From: Bradyrhizobium sp. in8p8 | Lineage (GTDB): Bacteria > Pseudomonadota > Alphaproteobacteria > Rhizobiales > Xanthobacteraceae | NCBI RefSeq assembly: GCF_000426845.1 | Contig: NZ_AUGD01000001.1 | Location: 1,016,001 to 1,080,000 of the forward strand | Direction of reading: 5' to 3' | Length of the DNA stretch: 64,000 nt | Shown here: in pieces, positions 10,334 through 19,675 of the stretch | How the letters are laid out: the number at the start of each line of letters is the position of its first letter | Numbering within the stretch: position 1 is the first letter of the stretch | Position numbers and translations under genes: made by a program | The notes under the pieces: model-generated | Told to the model about the DNA's origin: nothing | Seen by the model: the letters and a program-made list of their open reading frames with translations, nothing else | Databases searched by the model: none

Positions 10334-12010
10334 TCAAGCCCGCGCCGCCATCGCCGCGGCTTCCGCGGCGGCGCGCTGCATGCTGGTCGACATCTCGTTC
10401 GTCACCGTGCTCTGTTCCTCGATCGCCGCGGCCGTCGACGTCACGTACTCGCTGACATTGTTGATCGCCTGCTTGATCGAACCAAGCGCGCTGACGACAT
10501 CGCTGGAAATGCTGTTGAGGCTGCCAATCTCCTCGCCGATCTTGTCGGTGGCCTGCTTGGCCTGGTTGGCGAGGCTCTTCACCTCGGATGCGACCACTGC
10601 AAAGCCGCGGCCTGCTTCACCGGCGCGCGCGGACTCGATCGTGGCGTTGAGCGCGAGCAGGTTGATCTGCCCCGTGATGTTGTTGATCATCTCGACGATG
10701 CCGCTCATCGCCTGCGCGGCTTCGGTGAGACGCTGGGCCTGCGCATCGGCCGAAGACACCTGCTCGACCGCGCTCATCGCGGTTTCGCGCGATTTGGTCA
10801 TCGCCTCGGAAATCTCCCGTACCGACGCATTGAGCTCCTCGGAGCCGGCAGCAACCGATTCCATCATGCCGCGGACGCGTTCGTTGCCCATGCGGACAAG
10901 GACCTGTTTGGTCACGTCGGTGGCGTATTTCACCACCTTGAACGGCTTGCCGTTGAGATCGAGGATCGGATTGTAGGAGGCCTGGATGTAGACCTCCTTG
11001 CCGCCCTTGCCGATGCGCTTGTATTCGGCCGCCTGGTACTCGCCGCGATTGAGTGCGGCCCAGAACTCGCGATAGCGGGAACCGTCGCGCTCTGAGGCCT
11101 CGACGAACATGCTGTGATGCTTGCCCTTGATCTCGGCCAGCGAATAGCCGAGCGCGCCGAGGAAATTGGCGTTGGCGGTGATGATCGTGCCGTCCATGTT
11201 GAATTCGATGACGGCCTGGGCCTTGTCGATCGCCGCGATCTGACCGGCGAGATCGGCGTTCTTCAGCTTCTGCGCGGAGACATCGGTCGCGAACTTCACG
11301 ACCTTGAAGGGCTTGCCCTTCTCGTCGAAGACCGGATTGTATGAGGCCTGGATCCAGACTTCCCTGCCGCCCTTGCCGATACGCTTGTATTCGGCAGCCT
11401 GGTATTCACCGCGGTTGAGCGCGGCCCAGAACTCGCGGTAGGCGGCACCGTCGCGCTCTTTGGGCTCGACGAACATGCTGTGGTGCTTGCCCTTGATCTC
11501 GTCGAGCGAATAGCCGAGCGCGCCGAGGAAGTTGGCGTTGGCGGTGATGATCGTGCCGTCCATGTTGAACTCGATGACCGCCTGCGAACGGCTCGCAGCT
11601 GCCACCTGCGCGCCAAAGTCGAGGTTCCGGAGGCGGATCGAGGCATCGGACCATTCCACCACGATTCCGGCGCGGCTGCCGTCCTCGTTCTTCACGGGCG
11701 TTGCGACGAGATCGAACTTCCGTTCACCGATCTGGATCATCGCACGATGCACCGTGCTGAGGCTCGCGAGCATCCGGCGCTGATGTTGGGGGTTCTTGTG
11801 GAACACGTCGATGTTGGTGCCGACGAGCGTGTTCACATTGAAATGCGGCAGCTCCTTCTTGAGATCTGTCTCCGCCTCGCGGAGCAAATCCGTGACGGCA
11901 TTGTTCATGTAGACGATGTTGAGGTCGTTATCCGCGACCATCACATTGGCACTCACCACCTTGGTCGCCATCAACGTCAATGCGTCGGAATTCGACTTGC
12001 GCTTGAACAT
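10334..12010 (-). CDS. Soluble PAS-PAS-PAS methyl-accepting chemotaxis protein
   Basis: Cytoplasmic (no membrane helix, no HAMP) Aer-like chemoreceptor of 558 residues. A divergent PAS domain is at about residues 15-125. Two nearly identical PAS/PAC units of 122 residues follow at about 138-260 and 260-375 (each has [50 protein letters not shown]). The MCP signalling domain has the tip [20 protein letters not shown] near residue 440. PAS units of this kind usually sense redox, oxygen or energy state through haem or flavin; the cofactor here is unknown. It is convergent with mutS, with its own promoter region upstream (12011-12196). Confidence 0.93.
   Translation of the reverse strand: MFKRKSNSDALTLMATKVVSANVMVADNDLNIVYMNNAVTDLLREAETDLKKELPHFNVNTLVGTNIDVFHKNPQHQRRMLASLSTVHRAMIQIGERKFDLVATPVKNEDGSRAGIVVEWSDASIRLRNLDFGAQVAAASRSQAVIEFNMDGTIITANANFLGALGYSLDEIKGKHHSMFVEPKERDGAAYREFWAALNRGEYQAAEYKRIGKGGREVWIQASYNPVFDEKGKPFKVVKFATDVSAQKLKNADLAGQIAAIDKAQAVIEFNMDGTIITANANFLGALGYSLAEIKGKHHSMFVEASERDGSRYREFWAALNRGEYQAAEYKRIGKGGKEVYIQASYNPILDLNGKPFKVVKYATDVTKQVLVRMGNERVRGMMESVAAGSEELNASVREISEAMTKSRETAMSAVEQVSSADAQAQRLTEAAQAMSGIVEMINNITGQINLLALNATIESARAGEAGRGFAVVASEVKSLANQAKQATDKIGEEIGSLNSISSDVVSALGSIKQAINNVSEYVTSTAAAIEEQSTVTNEMSTSMQRAAAEAAAMAARA
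10921..11592 (-). repeat. Tandem duplication of a PAS/PAC unit inside the chemoreceptor
   Basis: Segments 10921-11226 and 11287-11592 align base by base with a constant offset of 366 nt (122 codons). Long stretches are identical, for example around 11143-11204 against 11509-11570. The first PAS domain of the same protein is much more divergent. This indicates a recent in-frame duplication or continuing gene conversion. Confidence 0.85.
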
Positions 12011-12196
12011 AGTATCTCCGTATCAACCCGGTTGTGCAAAGGCGCTCCGTAGACTTACGGACCGCAAACGGACGTACTGAACGCTGGACGGGAATTGCCA
12101 AGGTCAATGTAAGCAACAAGTTCGAATAAACTTCTAACATCCTCATCGGATATCAGCAGCGCGGGCCTCGCCGAGTGAGTCGGTCGCACGCAACGA

Positions 12197-12988
12197 TCAG
12201 CGACTCCTCGCCCACAGCGTCAAATTCCAGATGACGCAGGTCGCGAGCGCGAGGCACAACCCGACGGCGGAGCCGAACCATACGACTGCAACGTGCAGCA
12301 CAGCGATGGCCATGCCGAATCCGAGCAGGCCCCAGGCGGAGTTGGCAAACACGGCGGCGGTCGGCCGTCCGCCGATGCGCGGATGCAGGATCACCATGAT
12401 ACTGGAGAACACCACTGGATACAGTGCGATGATGCCGCTGATGCGGGGACCAACCCAGCTCGATGTCGAGACCACGATGGCAACGAGAGTTGCGACCAGC
12501 GCAGCGCGCATCGGCACATCGTACCAACGGCGCGTCACCAGCGGCATCTTCACATGACGATAGCCCGCGAGCAGCGGTATGCAGACGCCGAACGCGATCA
12601 GATTGGCCGCAAGCCCCGCGGCGAGGGACCAGTCGAATTGGCGGATGATCGATGCAAGCACGATCCAGACCGCGACTGCGCATCCACAACTGACGAGAAG
12701 GCCATGTCGCTGCGCCAGCACGACATAGGTGAGTGCGAGAACGATCGTCGCGGCATTGACCGGCAGGCTCGCCAGCGCACTCTGCGCGATGAAGGCCGCG
12801 TCGTGATCGAGCGCGAGGAAAACGTAGGAGGGACCGGCCGAAACCGGCAGGGTCGCGACCAGCGCGCCGATCACAGGACCGAAGCGCTCGGCGACGACCG
12901 ACGCCGTCACCACGAAAGCCGCCGCAACCGCCATGCGCAGGAGAAGAAAGAGAAGGAAGTGGAGGTCGAGGGACATTCTGTCTGTCAT
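12197..12988 (-). CDS. Polytopic inner-membrane protein, function unknown
   Basis: About 263 residues, almost entirely hydrophobic, with roughly eight predicted membrane helices (first helix FLLFLLLRMAVAAAFVVTAS). Features include GPVIGALVATLPVSAGPSYVF near the first loop and a polar loop RHVKMPLVTRRWYDVPMRA before the second half. It ends with a basic tail (LWARSR). Two starts are possible: ATG at 12988 (MTDRMSLDL) or ATG at 12976 (MSLDLHFL); neither has a good ribosome site and the first lies inside a repeat element. I do not recognise a named transporter family. Confidence 0.75.
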   Translation of the reverse strand: MTDRMSLDLHFLLFLLLRMAVAAAFVVTASVVAERFGPVIGALVATLPVSAGPSYVFLALDHDAAFIAQSALASLPVNAATIVLALTYVVLAQRHGLLVSCGCAVAVWIVLASIIRQFDWSLAAGLAANLIAFGVCIPLLAGYRHVKMPLVTRRWYDVPMRAALVATLVAIVVSTSSWVGPRISGIIALYPVVFSSIMVILHPRIGGRPTAAVFANSAWGLLGFGMAIAVLHVAVVWFGSAVGLCLALATCVIWNLTLWARSR

Positions 12989-13133
12989 TCCGGGACGCTC
13001 GAAGCGCGCGCCCGGAATCCATAACCACAGGCCGTCGTGGTTCGAGAGCTGGGAGCAACGACCGTCCCGAAATCGCGACGGCCTGCGCTCATGGCGTCCC
13101 GGGCTCGCGCCAAGAGGCATGCCCCCGGGACGA
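12989..13133. repeat. Dispersed intergenic repeat (TCATTCCGGG type)
   Basis: Starts with the GTCATTCCGGGACGCTCGAAG style shared with the spacers near 19561, 22026 and 41559. It ends with CCCGGGCTCGCGCC...CCCCCGGGACGAC and contains several complementary GC arms. Non-coding; it separates the OsmC gene from the membrane protein gene, which are on the same strand. Confidence 0.7.
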
Positions 13134-13163
13134 CACCAATTGCTGGGATGATGACTTGCGCCC

Positions 13164-13673
13164 TTACATCCGCTGCATCGACACCGACACCTTCGGGCCG
13201 TTCTTGATGGTCTGATAGACCACGCAATAGCGCTCGGTGAGCTTGAGCAGGAGATCGAGCTTGTCCTGCGGCGCGTCTGTGTCGACCTCGAAGCGCAAAC
13301 GGATCTCGGCAAAGCCGACCGGCGCTTCCTTGTCGATGCCGAGCGTGCCGCGGAAGTCGAGATCGCCCTCGGCATAGACGTTGCCAGTCTTGAGCGGCAC
13401 CTCGATCGCCGTCGCAACCGATTTCAACGTGACGCCAGCACAGGCAACCAGGGCTTCAAGCAGCATGTCGCCGGAGCAGAGCTCGAGGCCGGAGCCGCCG
13501 GTGCCCGGATGCAGGCCGGCCATCGCGATGGCGCGCCCTGTCTCGATCTTGCAGGCGATGCCTTCGCTGGCGGTGGAGCCCTTGGCCTTCAGCGTGATCA
13601 ACGCAGCCTTGGGATCGGTCTTGTAGCGCTCCTTGATCGGGGCTTGCATCTGGCGCAGTTGCACAGCGTCCAT
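13164..13673 (-). CDS. OsmC/Ohr-family protein
   Basis: Protein of 169 residues of the OsmC superfamily, cytoplasmic thiol peroxidases that act on organic hydroperoxides. The C-terminal OsmC half is clear: CSGDMLLEALVACAGVTLKSVA carries the second conserved cysteine. The family's first cysteine is less obvious: LELCSG and ACKIE are the candidates. The start ATG has a GGGAGAG ribosome site. It begins 54 bp after the ATPase gene of the sulfonate-type ABC importer on the same strand and may be its last operon member. Organic peroxide defence is the family role; whether this divergent member has peroxidase activity is open. Confidence 0.9.
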   Translation of the reverse strand: MDAVQLRQMQAPIKERYKTDPKAALITLKAKGSTASEGIACKIETGRAIAMAGLHPGTGGSGLELCSGDMLLEALVACAGVTLKSVATAIEVPLKTGNVYAEGDLDFRGTLGIDKEAPVGFAEIRLRFEVDTDAPQDKLDLLLKLTERYCVVYQTIKNGPKVSVSMQRM

Positions 13674-13727
13674 CTTGTTCTCTCCCGGGACATGATACCT
13701 CCGATGTACCGGCTCGCAGCAAGATTG

Positions 13728-14513
13728 TCACCACCACATGGCCCGCCCGGGACCCTCTGTTGCGTCGCGGTCGGGCACGCTGCGGTCGAGCGATCGGTCG
13801 AGTGAGGTCAGCACGCTGCGCTTGAAATTCTCGAACAGGGGCGAGTTGCGGTCGCGGGGCCGGCCGAGATTGATCCCGATCTGGTCGAACAGCCTGCCCG
13901 GTCGCGGTCGCATTACCAGCACGCGGTCGGCCAGCACCACGGCCTCGTCGACGTCGTGAGTGACGAGGATCAAGGTCGGCCGCGTGTCGGCCCAGAGGTC
14001 GAGCAGATGATCCTGGAGATCCCTGCGGGTGAAAGCGTCGAGCGCGGAGAACGGCTCGTCGAGCAGCAGCACCTCCGGCTGCGGCACCAGCGCCCGCGCA
14101 ATCGCAACCCGCTGCGCCTGCCCGCCGGAGAGCTCGCGCGGCCAGGCCTGCGCCTTGTCGGCGAGCCCGACGCGCTCGAGCGCGCGCGCCACCTTCTCGC
14201 GGCGCTGGATCGCGGGCAAATCGGCGAGCCCAAAGCCGATGTTGTCGGCGACGCTGAGCCACGGCAGCAGCCGAGGCTCCTGGAAGATGATGCCTATCTT
14301 GGCGTGCGGCGAGGTGATGACCTCATCGTCGAGCGTCACCGAGCCTGAGCTGGCACGGTCGAGGCCGGCGATGGCGCGCAACAATGTGGATTTGCCGCAG
14401 CCGGAGCCGCCGATGATGGCGATAATCTCGCCTTGCCTGATCTCGGCCGAGAAGCGCGCCAGCGCCTCGACGCCGTTGGGATAGGTCTTGCTGACCCGGT
14501 CGAGCGCCAGCAT
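13728..14513 (-). CDS. ABC importer ATP-binding protein (nitrate/sulfonate/taurine type)
   Basis: ATPase of 261 residues from the SsuB/TauB/NrtD group. Walker A GGSGCGKST is near residue 37, Q-loop FQEPRLLPW near 83, the ABC signature LSGGQAQRVAIARAL near 127, Walker B VLLLDEPFSALD, and H-loop LVTHDVDEAV. It energises import through the adjacent permease, whose stop codon is 4 bp upstream of this start. Order in the transcript is binding protein, permease, ATPase, OsmC. The C-terminal tail of about 40 residues is family-typical. Substrate is an organosulfonate, nitrate-like anion or aromatic; sequence alone cannot say which. Confidence 0.95.
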   Translation of the reverse strand: MLALDRVSKTYPNGVEALARFSAEIRQGEIIAIIGGSGCGKSTLLRAIAGLDRASSGSVTLDDEVITSPHAKIGIIFQEPRLLPWLSVADNIGFGLADLPAIQRREKVARALERVGLADKAQAWPRELSGGQAQRVAIARALVPQPEVLLLDEPFSALDAFTRRDLQDHLLDLWADTRPTLILVTHDVDEAVVLADRVLVMRPRPGRLFDQIGINLGRPRDRNSPLFENFKRSVLTSLDRSLDRSVPDRDATEGPGRAMWW

Positions 14514-14517
14514 TGCC

Positions 14518-15369
14518 TCAAGCTCCCGCCGCGCGCGAGAAGGCGTCCTGCCAGCGCAGGAAGGGCGCGGACCCGATCTCGATCAGCCAGTCCGTGAGCT
14601 TGCCGAGGACGGCGAAGATCACGATGGCGGCGAGGATCTGCGATGGTTTGCCGAGCTGCTGGCCATCGAGCAGGAGATAGCCGAGGCCTTCGGCGGCGCC
14701 GATCAGCTCGGCCGCGACCACGAACATCCAGCCGAGCCCAAGTCCGACGCGCAAGGACACGACATAGGCGGGCAGCACCGCAGGCAACAGGATGCGGCGG
14801 ATCATGGCGAACCCGGACAGGCGAAAGGTGCGACCGACCTCGACGATCTTGCGATCGACCGACAGGATCGCGCCCATCACGCCCAGGTAGACCGGAAAGA
14901 ACACACCGACCGCGATCAGTGCGTTCTTCGAGGTCTCCAAGATACCGAGCCAGAGAATGAACAACGGCACCCAGGCGAGCGAGGGAATCGCACGCAGTGC
15001 CTGCACGGTCGGATCGAGCAGCCGGCGCGCCAGCGACCAATAGCCGGAGATGGCGCCGAGCAGCGTGCCCGCAACCACGCCGAACAGGAAGCCGAGGCCG
15101 ACGCGCCAGAGCGTCGCCGTGATGTGGCGGACCAGCTCCCCAGAGTGGGCGAGCTCGGCGATTTCGACCAGGACGCGCGAGGGCGGCGGCACCAGCCGGC
15201 CGTTGGACCAGCCAAACCAGACCACGAGCTCCCAGCCAAGCGCCAGCGAGGCCGGCAGCAGCACACCCAGCATGGGCCGCCCAAAGCGCGACAGCGCCGA
15301 TGTTGCGGCGGCACGCTCGGCTGTATCAGAGGATTGTCGAAGAACTGGCGCGTCGGAGATCATGGCCAT
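14518..15369 (-). CDS. ABC importer permease (SsuC/TauC type)
   Basis: Inner-membrane permease of about 283 residues with six predicted helices. The cytoplasmic coupling EAA-like loop reads IVEVGRTFRLSGFAMIRRIL followed by LPAVLPAYVVSLRVGLGLGW, as in SsuC. The likely start is the ATG at 15369 (MAMISDAPV) or the one two codons on. The longer upstream frame overlaps a repeat and encodes an unlikely arginine-rich leader. It is followed 4 bp later by the ATPase gene. The spacer to the binding protein gene holds a repeat, so the binding protein may be made in excess from the upstream part of the message. Confidence 0.94.
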   Translation of the reverse strand: MAMISDAPVLRQSSDTAERAAATSALSRFGRPMLGVLLPASLALGWELVVWFGWSNGRLVPPPSRVLVEIAELAHSGELVRHITATLWRVGLGFLFGVVAGTLLGAISGYWSLARRLLDPTVQALRAIPSLAWVPLFILWLGILETSKNALIAVGVFFPVYLGVMGAILSVDRKIVEVGRTFRLSGFAMIRRILLPAVLPAYVVSLRVGLGLGWMFVVAAELIGAAEGLGYLLLDGQQLGKPSQILAAIVIFAVLGKLTDWLIEIGSAPFLRWQDAFSRAAGA

Positions 15370-15415
15370 TAGCAAGCGTGTCTGGTGAAGGAATGCAAGG
15401 GCGCGCGACATTCTC

Positions 15416-15567
15416 CGCCGTCGCCCCGGACAAGCGAAGCGCAGATCGAGGCCCATAACCCCAGGACGATGTGGTTACGGGGACCCGGAGTGACGTCTTC
15501 CGCGCCAAACGACTCCCCTTGATTACGGGTCCCGGGTCTGCGCTCACGCTTGCCCGGGACGACAGCG
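15416..15567. repeat. Dispersed intergenic repeat inside an ABC operon
   Basis: Non-coding element with CGCCCCGGACAAGCGAAGCG at its left, the internal inverted pair GTGGTTACGGGGACCCGGAG / TACGGGTCCCGGGTC, and GCTTGCCCGGGACGAC at its right. It belongs to the same general palindromic repeat style as the other spacers. It lies between the binding protein and permease genes of one transporter, where a stem-loop could stabilise the upstream message. Confidence 0.65.
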
Positions 15568-15604
15568 GAGACTGCTGCGCTTGTCCGCCTCTTCTCTGCC
15601 GACC

Positions 15605-16576
15605 TCAATTCGTCGGCAGCGGGACCTGGTCGTCGATCAGGGCGTCCAGCGTCGCCTTGACGTTGACCTTGGGATCGACGACGCCGGCTTGCTGGAGTGC
15701 GAGACCGGCGGCGAGGATCGACTCGCGCTGGGGGGCGCCAATGCGGCTGTGGGTGAGCTCGGTGCGGTCCTTCAACTGCTTGTCGACGACCGCCTCGGGG
15801 AGTTTCGTGACGGCGATGAAGGTCCTCTTCAGCTCGTCGTAGTTCGCCAGCGAGTACTTCCGCGCTTCCTCGTAAATCGAGAGGACGCGGCGGACGGCCT
15901 CGGGATGATCCTTCAAGAACTGCTCGCGCACATTGAGGATGCCCCAGGTGTTGGCCTCAGCCTTGCGGTGGAACAGCCTTGCGCCCTCCTCGACCTCCGC
16001 TTGCGCCATCATGGGATCGAGACCGGCCCAAGCGTCGACGTCGCCGCGGATCAGCGCGGTCTTGCCATCGGCATGCTGAAGGAGCACGGGTGTGATGTCT
16101 TTCTCCGTCAGGCCGGCGCCGAGCAGCGCACGCACCAGAAAGATGTGCGGATCGGTGCCGCGCGTCACCGCGACGCGCTTGCCCTTGAGATCGGCAACAG
16201 CAGCGATCCTGGAGTCCTTGCCCGTCACCAGCGCGGTCCATTCGGGGCGTGAATAGACATAGATCGACTTGATCGGATTGCCGTTGATGCGGGCGACAAG
16301 CGCCGCCGAGCCCGCGGTCGAGCCGAAATCGATCGAGCCGGCGTTGAGGAATTCGAGCGCCTTGTTGGACCCGGCCGACTGAACCCAGGTGACCTTGATG
16401 CCGTCCTTGGCGAACTCTTTCTCCAGAAGACCCTTTTGCTTCAGGACCATCGATACCGGATTGTAGGTCGCCCAATCGATGCGGATCTCCTTGAGCGGAT
16501 CCGCCGCCCGTGCCGCGGGAGTCACGGCGAGCGCCACCGCGCCTGCCAACAGAATGCGTCGTGTAATCCTGGTCAC
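15605..16576 (-). CDS. ABC substrate-binding protein, aliphatic sulfonate type
   Basis: Periplasmic solute receptor of 323 residues (SsuA/TauA/NrtA superfamily) delivering substrate to the adjacent permease. A signal peptide with twin arginines is visible (TRRILLAGAVALAVTPAARA, cleavage about residue 24). The mature protein has IRIDWATYNPVSMVLKQKGL, the GSIDFGSTAGSAAL ligand-pocket segment, and GKRVAVTRGTDPHIFL. The start is GTG with a GGAGGAGG ribosome site 6 bp before it. It is the first gene of the importer, so the promoter should lie in 16577-16764, shared with the divergent glnD. Confidence 0.94.
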   Translation of the reverse strand: MTRITRRILLAGAVALAVTPAARAADPLKEIRIDWATYNPVSMVLKQKGLLEKEFAKDGIKVTWVQSAGSNKALEFLNAGSIDFGSTAGSAALVARINGNPIKSIYVYSRPEWTALVTGKDSRIAAVADLKGKRVAVTRGTDPHIFLVRALLGAGLTEKDITPVLLQHADGKTALIRGDVDAWAGLDPMMAQAEVEEGARLFHRKAEANTWGILNVREQFLKDHPEAVRRVLSIYEEARKYSLANYDELKRTFIAVTKLPEAVVDKQLKDRTELTHSRIGAPQRESILAAGLALQQAGVVDPKVNVKATLDALIDDQVPLPTN

Positions 16577-16764
16577 GCTCAGCCTCCTCCAAAAACTTCA
16601 TTGTCTTTCAATGAGTTATATCTAGAGGTCAATGAGAAATCTGTCCCTCCAAAGTACCCGAGCTGAGGACAGACTTGCCCGAAGCCGCGCCTTTCCAGCA
16701 TGGAACGACTATTGCCAGAGATTGGCGGGTGACAGCGCCTTTCACCTCTTATATCCGGAGAGAC

Positions 16765-19554
16765 ATGGACAGCATCGCGACTGAGCAGAAGGCCGGGGCG
16801 GACGATCGCTTCGATACCGCGCGGATCACCGCCGCGGTCGATGCGCTTGCCGAAAAGCATCAGGGACGCGAGGACGCGTTCCGCACGGCGATGGCGCAAC
16901 TGCTCAAGGCGGAGCTGATCGCCGCGCGCGCCGCCGCACAGGCGATCCTCCTGAAGGACCGCCACGGCCGCCGCTGCGCCGAGCGGCTGTGCCACGTGCA
17001 GGACGAGATCATCCGTATCCTGTACTCTGCCGCGACGCGCCATCTGTACCGCTCGCCGATCCCGAGCGGCGCCGAGCGCATGGCGGTGGTGGCGACCGGC
17101 GGCTACGGCCGCGGCCTGATGGCGCCGGAATCGGACATCGATCTGCTCTTCATCCTGCCCTACAAGCAGACCGCCTGGGGCGAGCAGGTCGCCGAAGCGA
17201 TTCTCTATTGTCTCTGGGACATGGGGCTGAAGGTCGGACACGCCACGCGCTCGGTCGATGAATCGATCCGGCAGGCGCGCGGCGACATGACGATCCGCAC
17301 CGCGATCCTGGAGACGCGCTTCCTCACCGGCGACAAGCCGCTCTATGACGAGCTGGTCGAGCGTTTCGACAAGGAGGTCGTGCAGGGCACCGCGTCTGAA
17401 TTCGTCACCGCAAAGCTCGCCGAGCGCGAAGAGCGGCACCGCCGCGGCGGCCAGTCACGCTATCTGGTCGAGCCCAATGTCAAGGACGGCAAGGGGGGTT
17501 TGCGCGACCTGCACACGCTGTTCTGGATCGCCAAGTACGTCTACCGCGTCCGCGATACGAACGAGCTGGTCGTGCGCGGCGTGTTCGATGCGCAGGAATA
17601 TCGCTCCTTCCGTCGCTGCGCGGATTTCCTCTGGTCGGTGCGCTGCAATCTGCATTTCCATTGCAACCGCGCCGAAGAGCGCCTCTCCTTCGACCTCCAG
17701 CGCGAGATCGCGGTGCGCCTCGGCTACACCTCGCATCCCGGGATGCAGGACGTCGAGCGCTTCATGAAGCACTACTTCCTGGTGGCCAAGGAGGTCGGCA
17801 ACCTCACCGCCATCCTCTGCGCCAAGCTCGAGGACCAGCAGGCCAAGCCTGCGCCGGTGCTGAGCCGGATGATGGCGCGGCTGCGCCCCAGCACCGTGAA
17901 GCGGCGCGTCCCCGACAGCGACGACTTCATCGTCGACAACAACCGCATCAACGTCGCCGCGCCCGACATCTTCAAGCACGATCCGGTCAATCTGATCCGC
18001 ATCTTCCGCTTGGCGCAAAAGAACAACCTCGCCTTCCACCCGGATGCCATGCGCGACGTGACGCGCTCGCTCGGCCTGATCAACGCCCAGCTTCGCGAGA
18101 ATCCCGAGGCCAACCGGCTGTTCATGGAGATCCTGACCTCCGACAACGCGGAGATCGTGCTGCGGCGGATGAACGAGACCGGCGTGCTCGGCCACTTCAT
18201 CCGCGCCTTCGGCAAGATCGTCTCGATGATGCAATTCAACATGTATCATCACTACACCGTCGACGAGCACCTGATCCGCTGCATCGGCTTCCTGCAGGAC
18301 ATCGAGCGCGGCGGCATCGAGGAGTTCGCGCTCGCCAGCGACCTCTTCCGCAAGATCCGGCCGGAGCACCGCGCCGTGATCTACATCGCGACCTTGCTGC
18401 ACGACGTCGCCAAGGGCAGGCCCGAGGATCACTCGATCGCTGGCGCCAAGGTGGCCCGCCGGCTGTGCCCGCGGCTCGGCTTCAGTCCGGCCGACACCGA
18501 GCTCGTGGCCTGGCTGATCGAGGAGCATCTGACGATGTCCACGGTCGCGCAGTCGCGCGATCTTTCGGACCGCAAGACCATCGAGAATTTCGCCGCCGTG
18601 GTGCAGTCGGTCGAGCAGATGAAGCTCCTGACCATCCTGACCACGGCCGACATCCGGGGTGTCGGTCCAGGCGTGTGGAACGGCTGGAAGGCGCAGCTTC
18701 TGCGCTCGCTCTATTATGAAACCGAGCCGGTGCTCACGGGCGGCTTCTCGGAAGTCGATCGCGGCAAGCGCCTCACGGCCGCCTATGCCGAATTCCGCAA
18801 CGCCTTTGCCGAATGGCCGGCGGAAGAGCTCGATGCCTATATCGGACGGCACTATCCGGCCTATTGGCTCAAGGTCGAGCTGCCGCGCAAGATCCGCCAC
18901 GCCCGCTTCGTCCGCTCCAGCGAGCAGGCCGGCCACAAGCTCGCGATCAATGTCGGCTTCGACGAGGTGCGCGGCGTCACCGAGCTGACGATCTTCGCCG
19001 CCGACCATCCCTGGCTGCTGTCGATCATCGCCGGCGCCTGTGCCTCGGCCGGCGCCAACATCGTGGACGCCCAGATCTACACCACGACCGACGGCCGCGC
19101 GCTCGACACGATCTCGATCTCCCGGGAATACGATCGCGACGAGGACGAGGGAAGGCGCGCCACGCGCATCGGCGAGATGATCGAGGACGTGCTGGAGGGC
19201 AAGTTGCGCCTGCCCGAAGCCGTCGCGCGGCGCACCGTGCGCAGCAAGGCGAGGCCGTTCGTGATCGAGCCGGAAGTGACCATCAACAACCAATGGTCCG
19301 ACCGCTACACCGTGGTCGAGGTCTCCGGCCTCGACCGGCCCGGCCTGCTCTACGAGCTGACCACGGCGATCTCCAAGCTAAACCTCAATATTGCGTCGGC
19401 CCATGTCGCGACCTTCGGCGAGCGCGCGCGCGACGTGTTCTACGTCACCGACCTCCTGGGCGCGCAGATCAACGCGCCGACGCGGCAGGCCGCGATCAAG
19501 AGCGCGCTGACTCATGTGATGGCTAGCGACAAAGCGGTTCAGCCGGCGGCGTGA
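16765..19554 (+). CDS. glnD: [Protein-PII] uridylyltransferase / uridylyl-removing enzyme
   Basis: Primary nitrogen sensor of 929 residues that adds UMP to PII proteins (GlnB/GlnK) under nitrogen limitation and removes it when glutamine is high. The nucleotidyltransferase motif GGYGRGLMAPESDIDLLF is near residue 111 with both catalytic aspartates. The HD hydrolase motif LLHDVAKGRPEDH is near residue 544. Two glutamine-sensing ACT domains lie at about 742-830 and 852-929. The chosen ATG (MDSIATEQK) has a GGAGAG ribosome site; the frame extends 30 codons further upstream without one. It is divergent from the ABC binding protein gene. Confidence 0.97.
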   Translation: MDSIATEQKAGADDRFDTARITAAVDALAEKHQGREDAFRTAMAQLLKAELIAARAAAQAILLKDRHGRRCAERLCHVQDEIIRILYSAATRHLYRSPIPSGAERMAVVATGGYGRGLMAPESDIDLLFILPYKQTAWGEQVAEAILYCLWDMGLKVGHATRSVDESIRQARGDMTIRTAILETRFLTGDKPLYDELVERFDKEVVQGTASEFVTAKLAEREERHRRGGQSRYLVEPNVKDGKGGLRDLHTLFWIAKYVYRVRDTNELVVRGVFDAQEYRSFRRCADFLWSVRCNLHFHCNRAEERLSFDLQREIAVRLGYTSHPGMQDVERFMKHYFLVAKEVGNLTAILCAKLEDQQAKPAPVLSRMMARLRPSTVKRRVPDSDDFIVDNNRINVAAPDIFKHDPVNLIRIFRLAQKNNLAFHPDAMRDVTRSLGLINAQLRENPEANRLFMEILTSDNAEIVLRRMNETGVLGHFIRAFGKIVSMMQFNMYHHYTVDEHLIRCIGFLQDIERGGIEEFALASDLFRKIRPEHRAVIYIATLLHDVAKGRPEDHSIAGAKVARRLCPRLGFSPADTELVAWLIEEHLTMSTVAQSRDLSDRKTIENFAAVVQSVEQMKLLTILTTADIRGVGPGVWNGWKAQLLRSLYYETEPVLTGGFSEVDRGKRLTAAYAEFRNAFAEWPAEELDAYIGRHYPAYWLKVELPRKIRHARFVRSSEQAGHKLAINVGFDEVRGVTELTIFAADHPWLLSIIAGACASAGANIVDAQIYTTTDGRALDTISISREYDRDEDEGRRATRIGEMIEDVLEGKLRLPEAVARRTVRSKARPFVIEPEVTINNQWSDRYTVVEVSGLDRPGLLYELTTAISKLNLNIASAHVATFGERARDVFYVTDLLGAQINAPTRQAAIKSALTHVMASDKAVQPAA

Positions 19555-19560
19555 GGCCTC

Positions 19561-19668
19561 TCGTCATTCCGGGGCGCCGCGATAGCGGCGAACCCGGTAT
19601 CCATTGAGCGAACGGTTACGCGGATAGATGATCCGGGCTCGCGCCTCGCGCGCCCCGGAAGACGATGG
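19561..19668. repeat. Dispersed intergenic repeat (GTCATTCCGGGGCG type)
   Basis: Begins TCGTCATTCCGGGGCGCCGC and ends GCGCGCCCCGGAAGACGATG, near-complementary ends that would fold into one long hairpin with GAACCCGGTATCC and GGATAGATGATCCGGGCTC in the interior. It sits between the convergent glnD and ogt genes and could terminate both transcripts. Confidence 0.8.
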
Positions 19669-19675
19669 GGGAGAC

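Noticed and set aside
17455..19293. 612-codon minus-strand frame opposite glnD
   Set aside because: Antisense shadow of a clear glnD gene.
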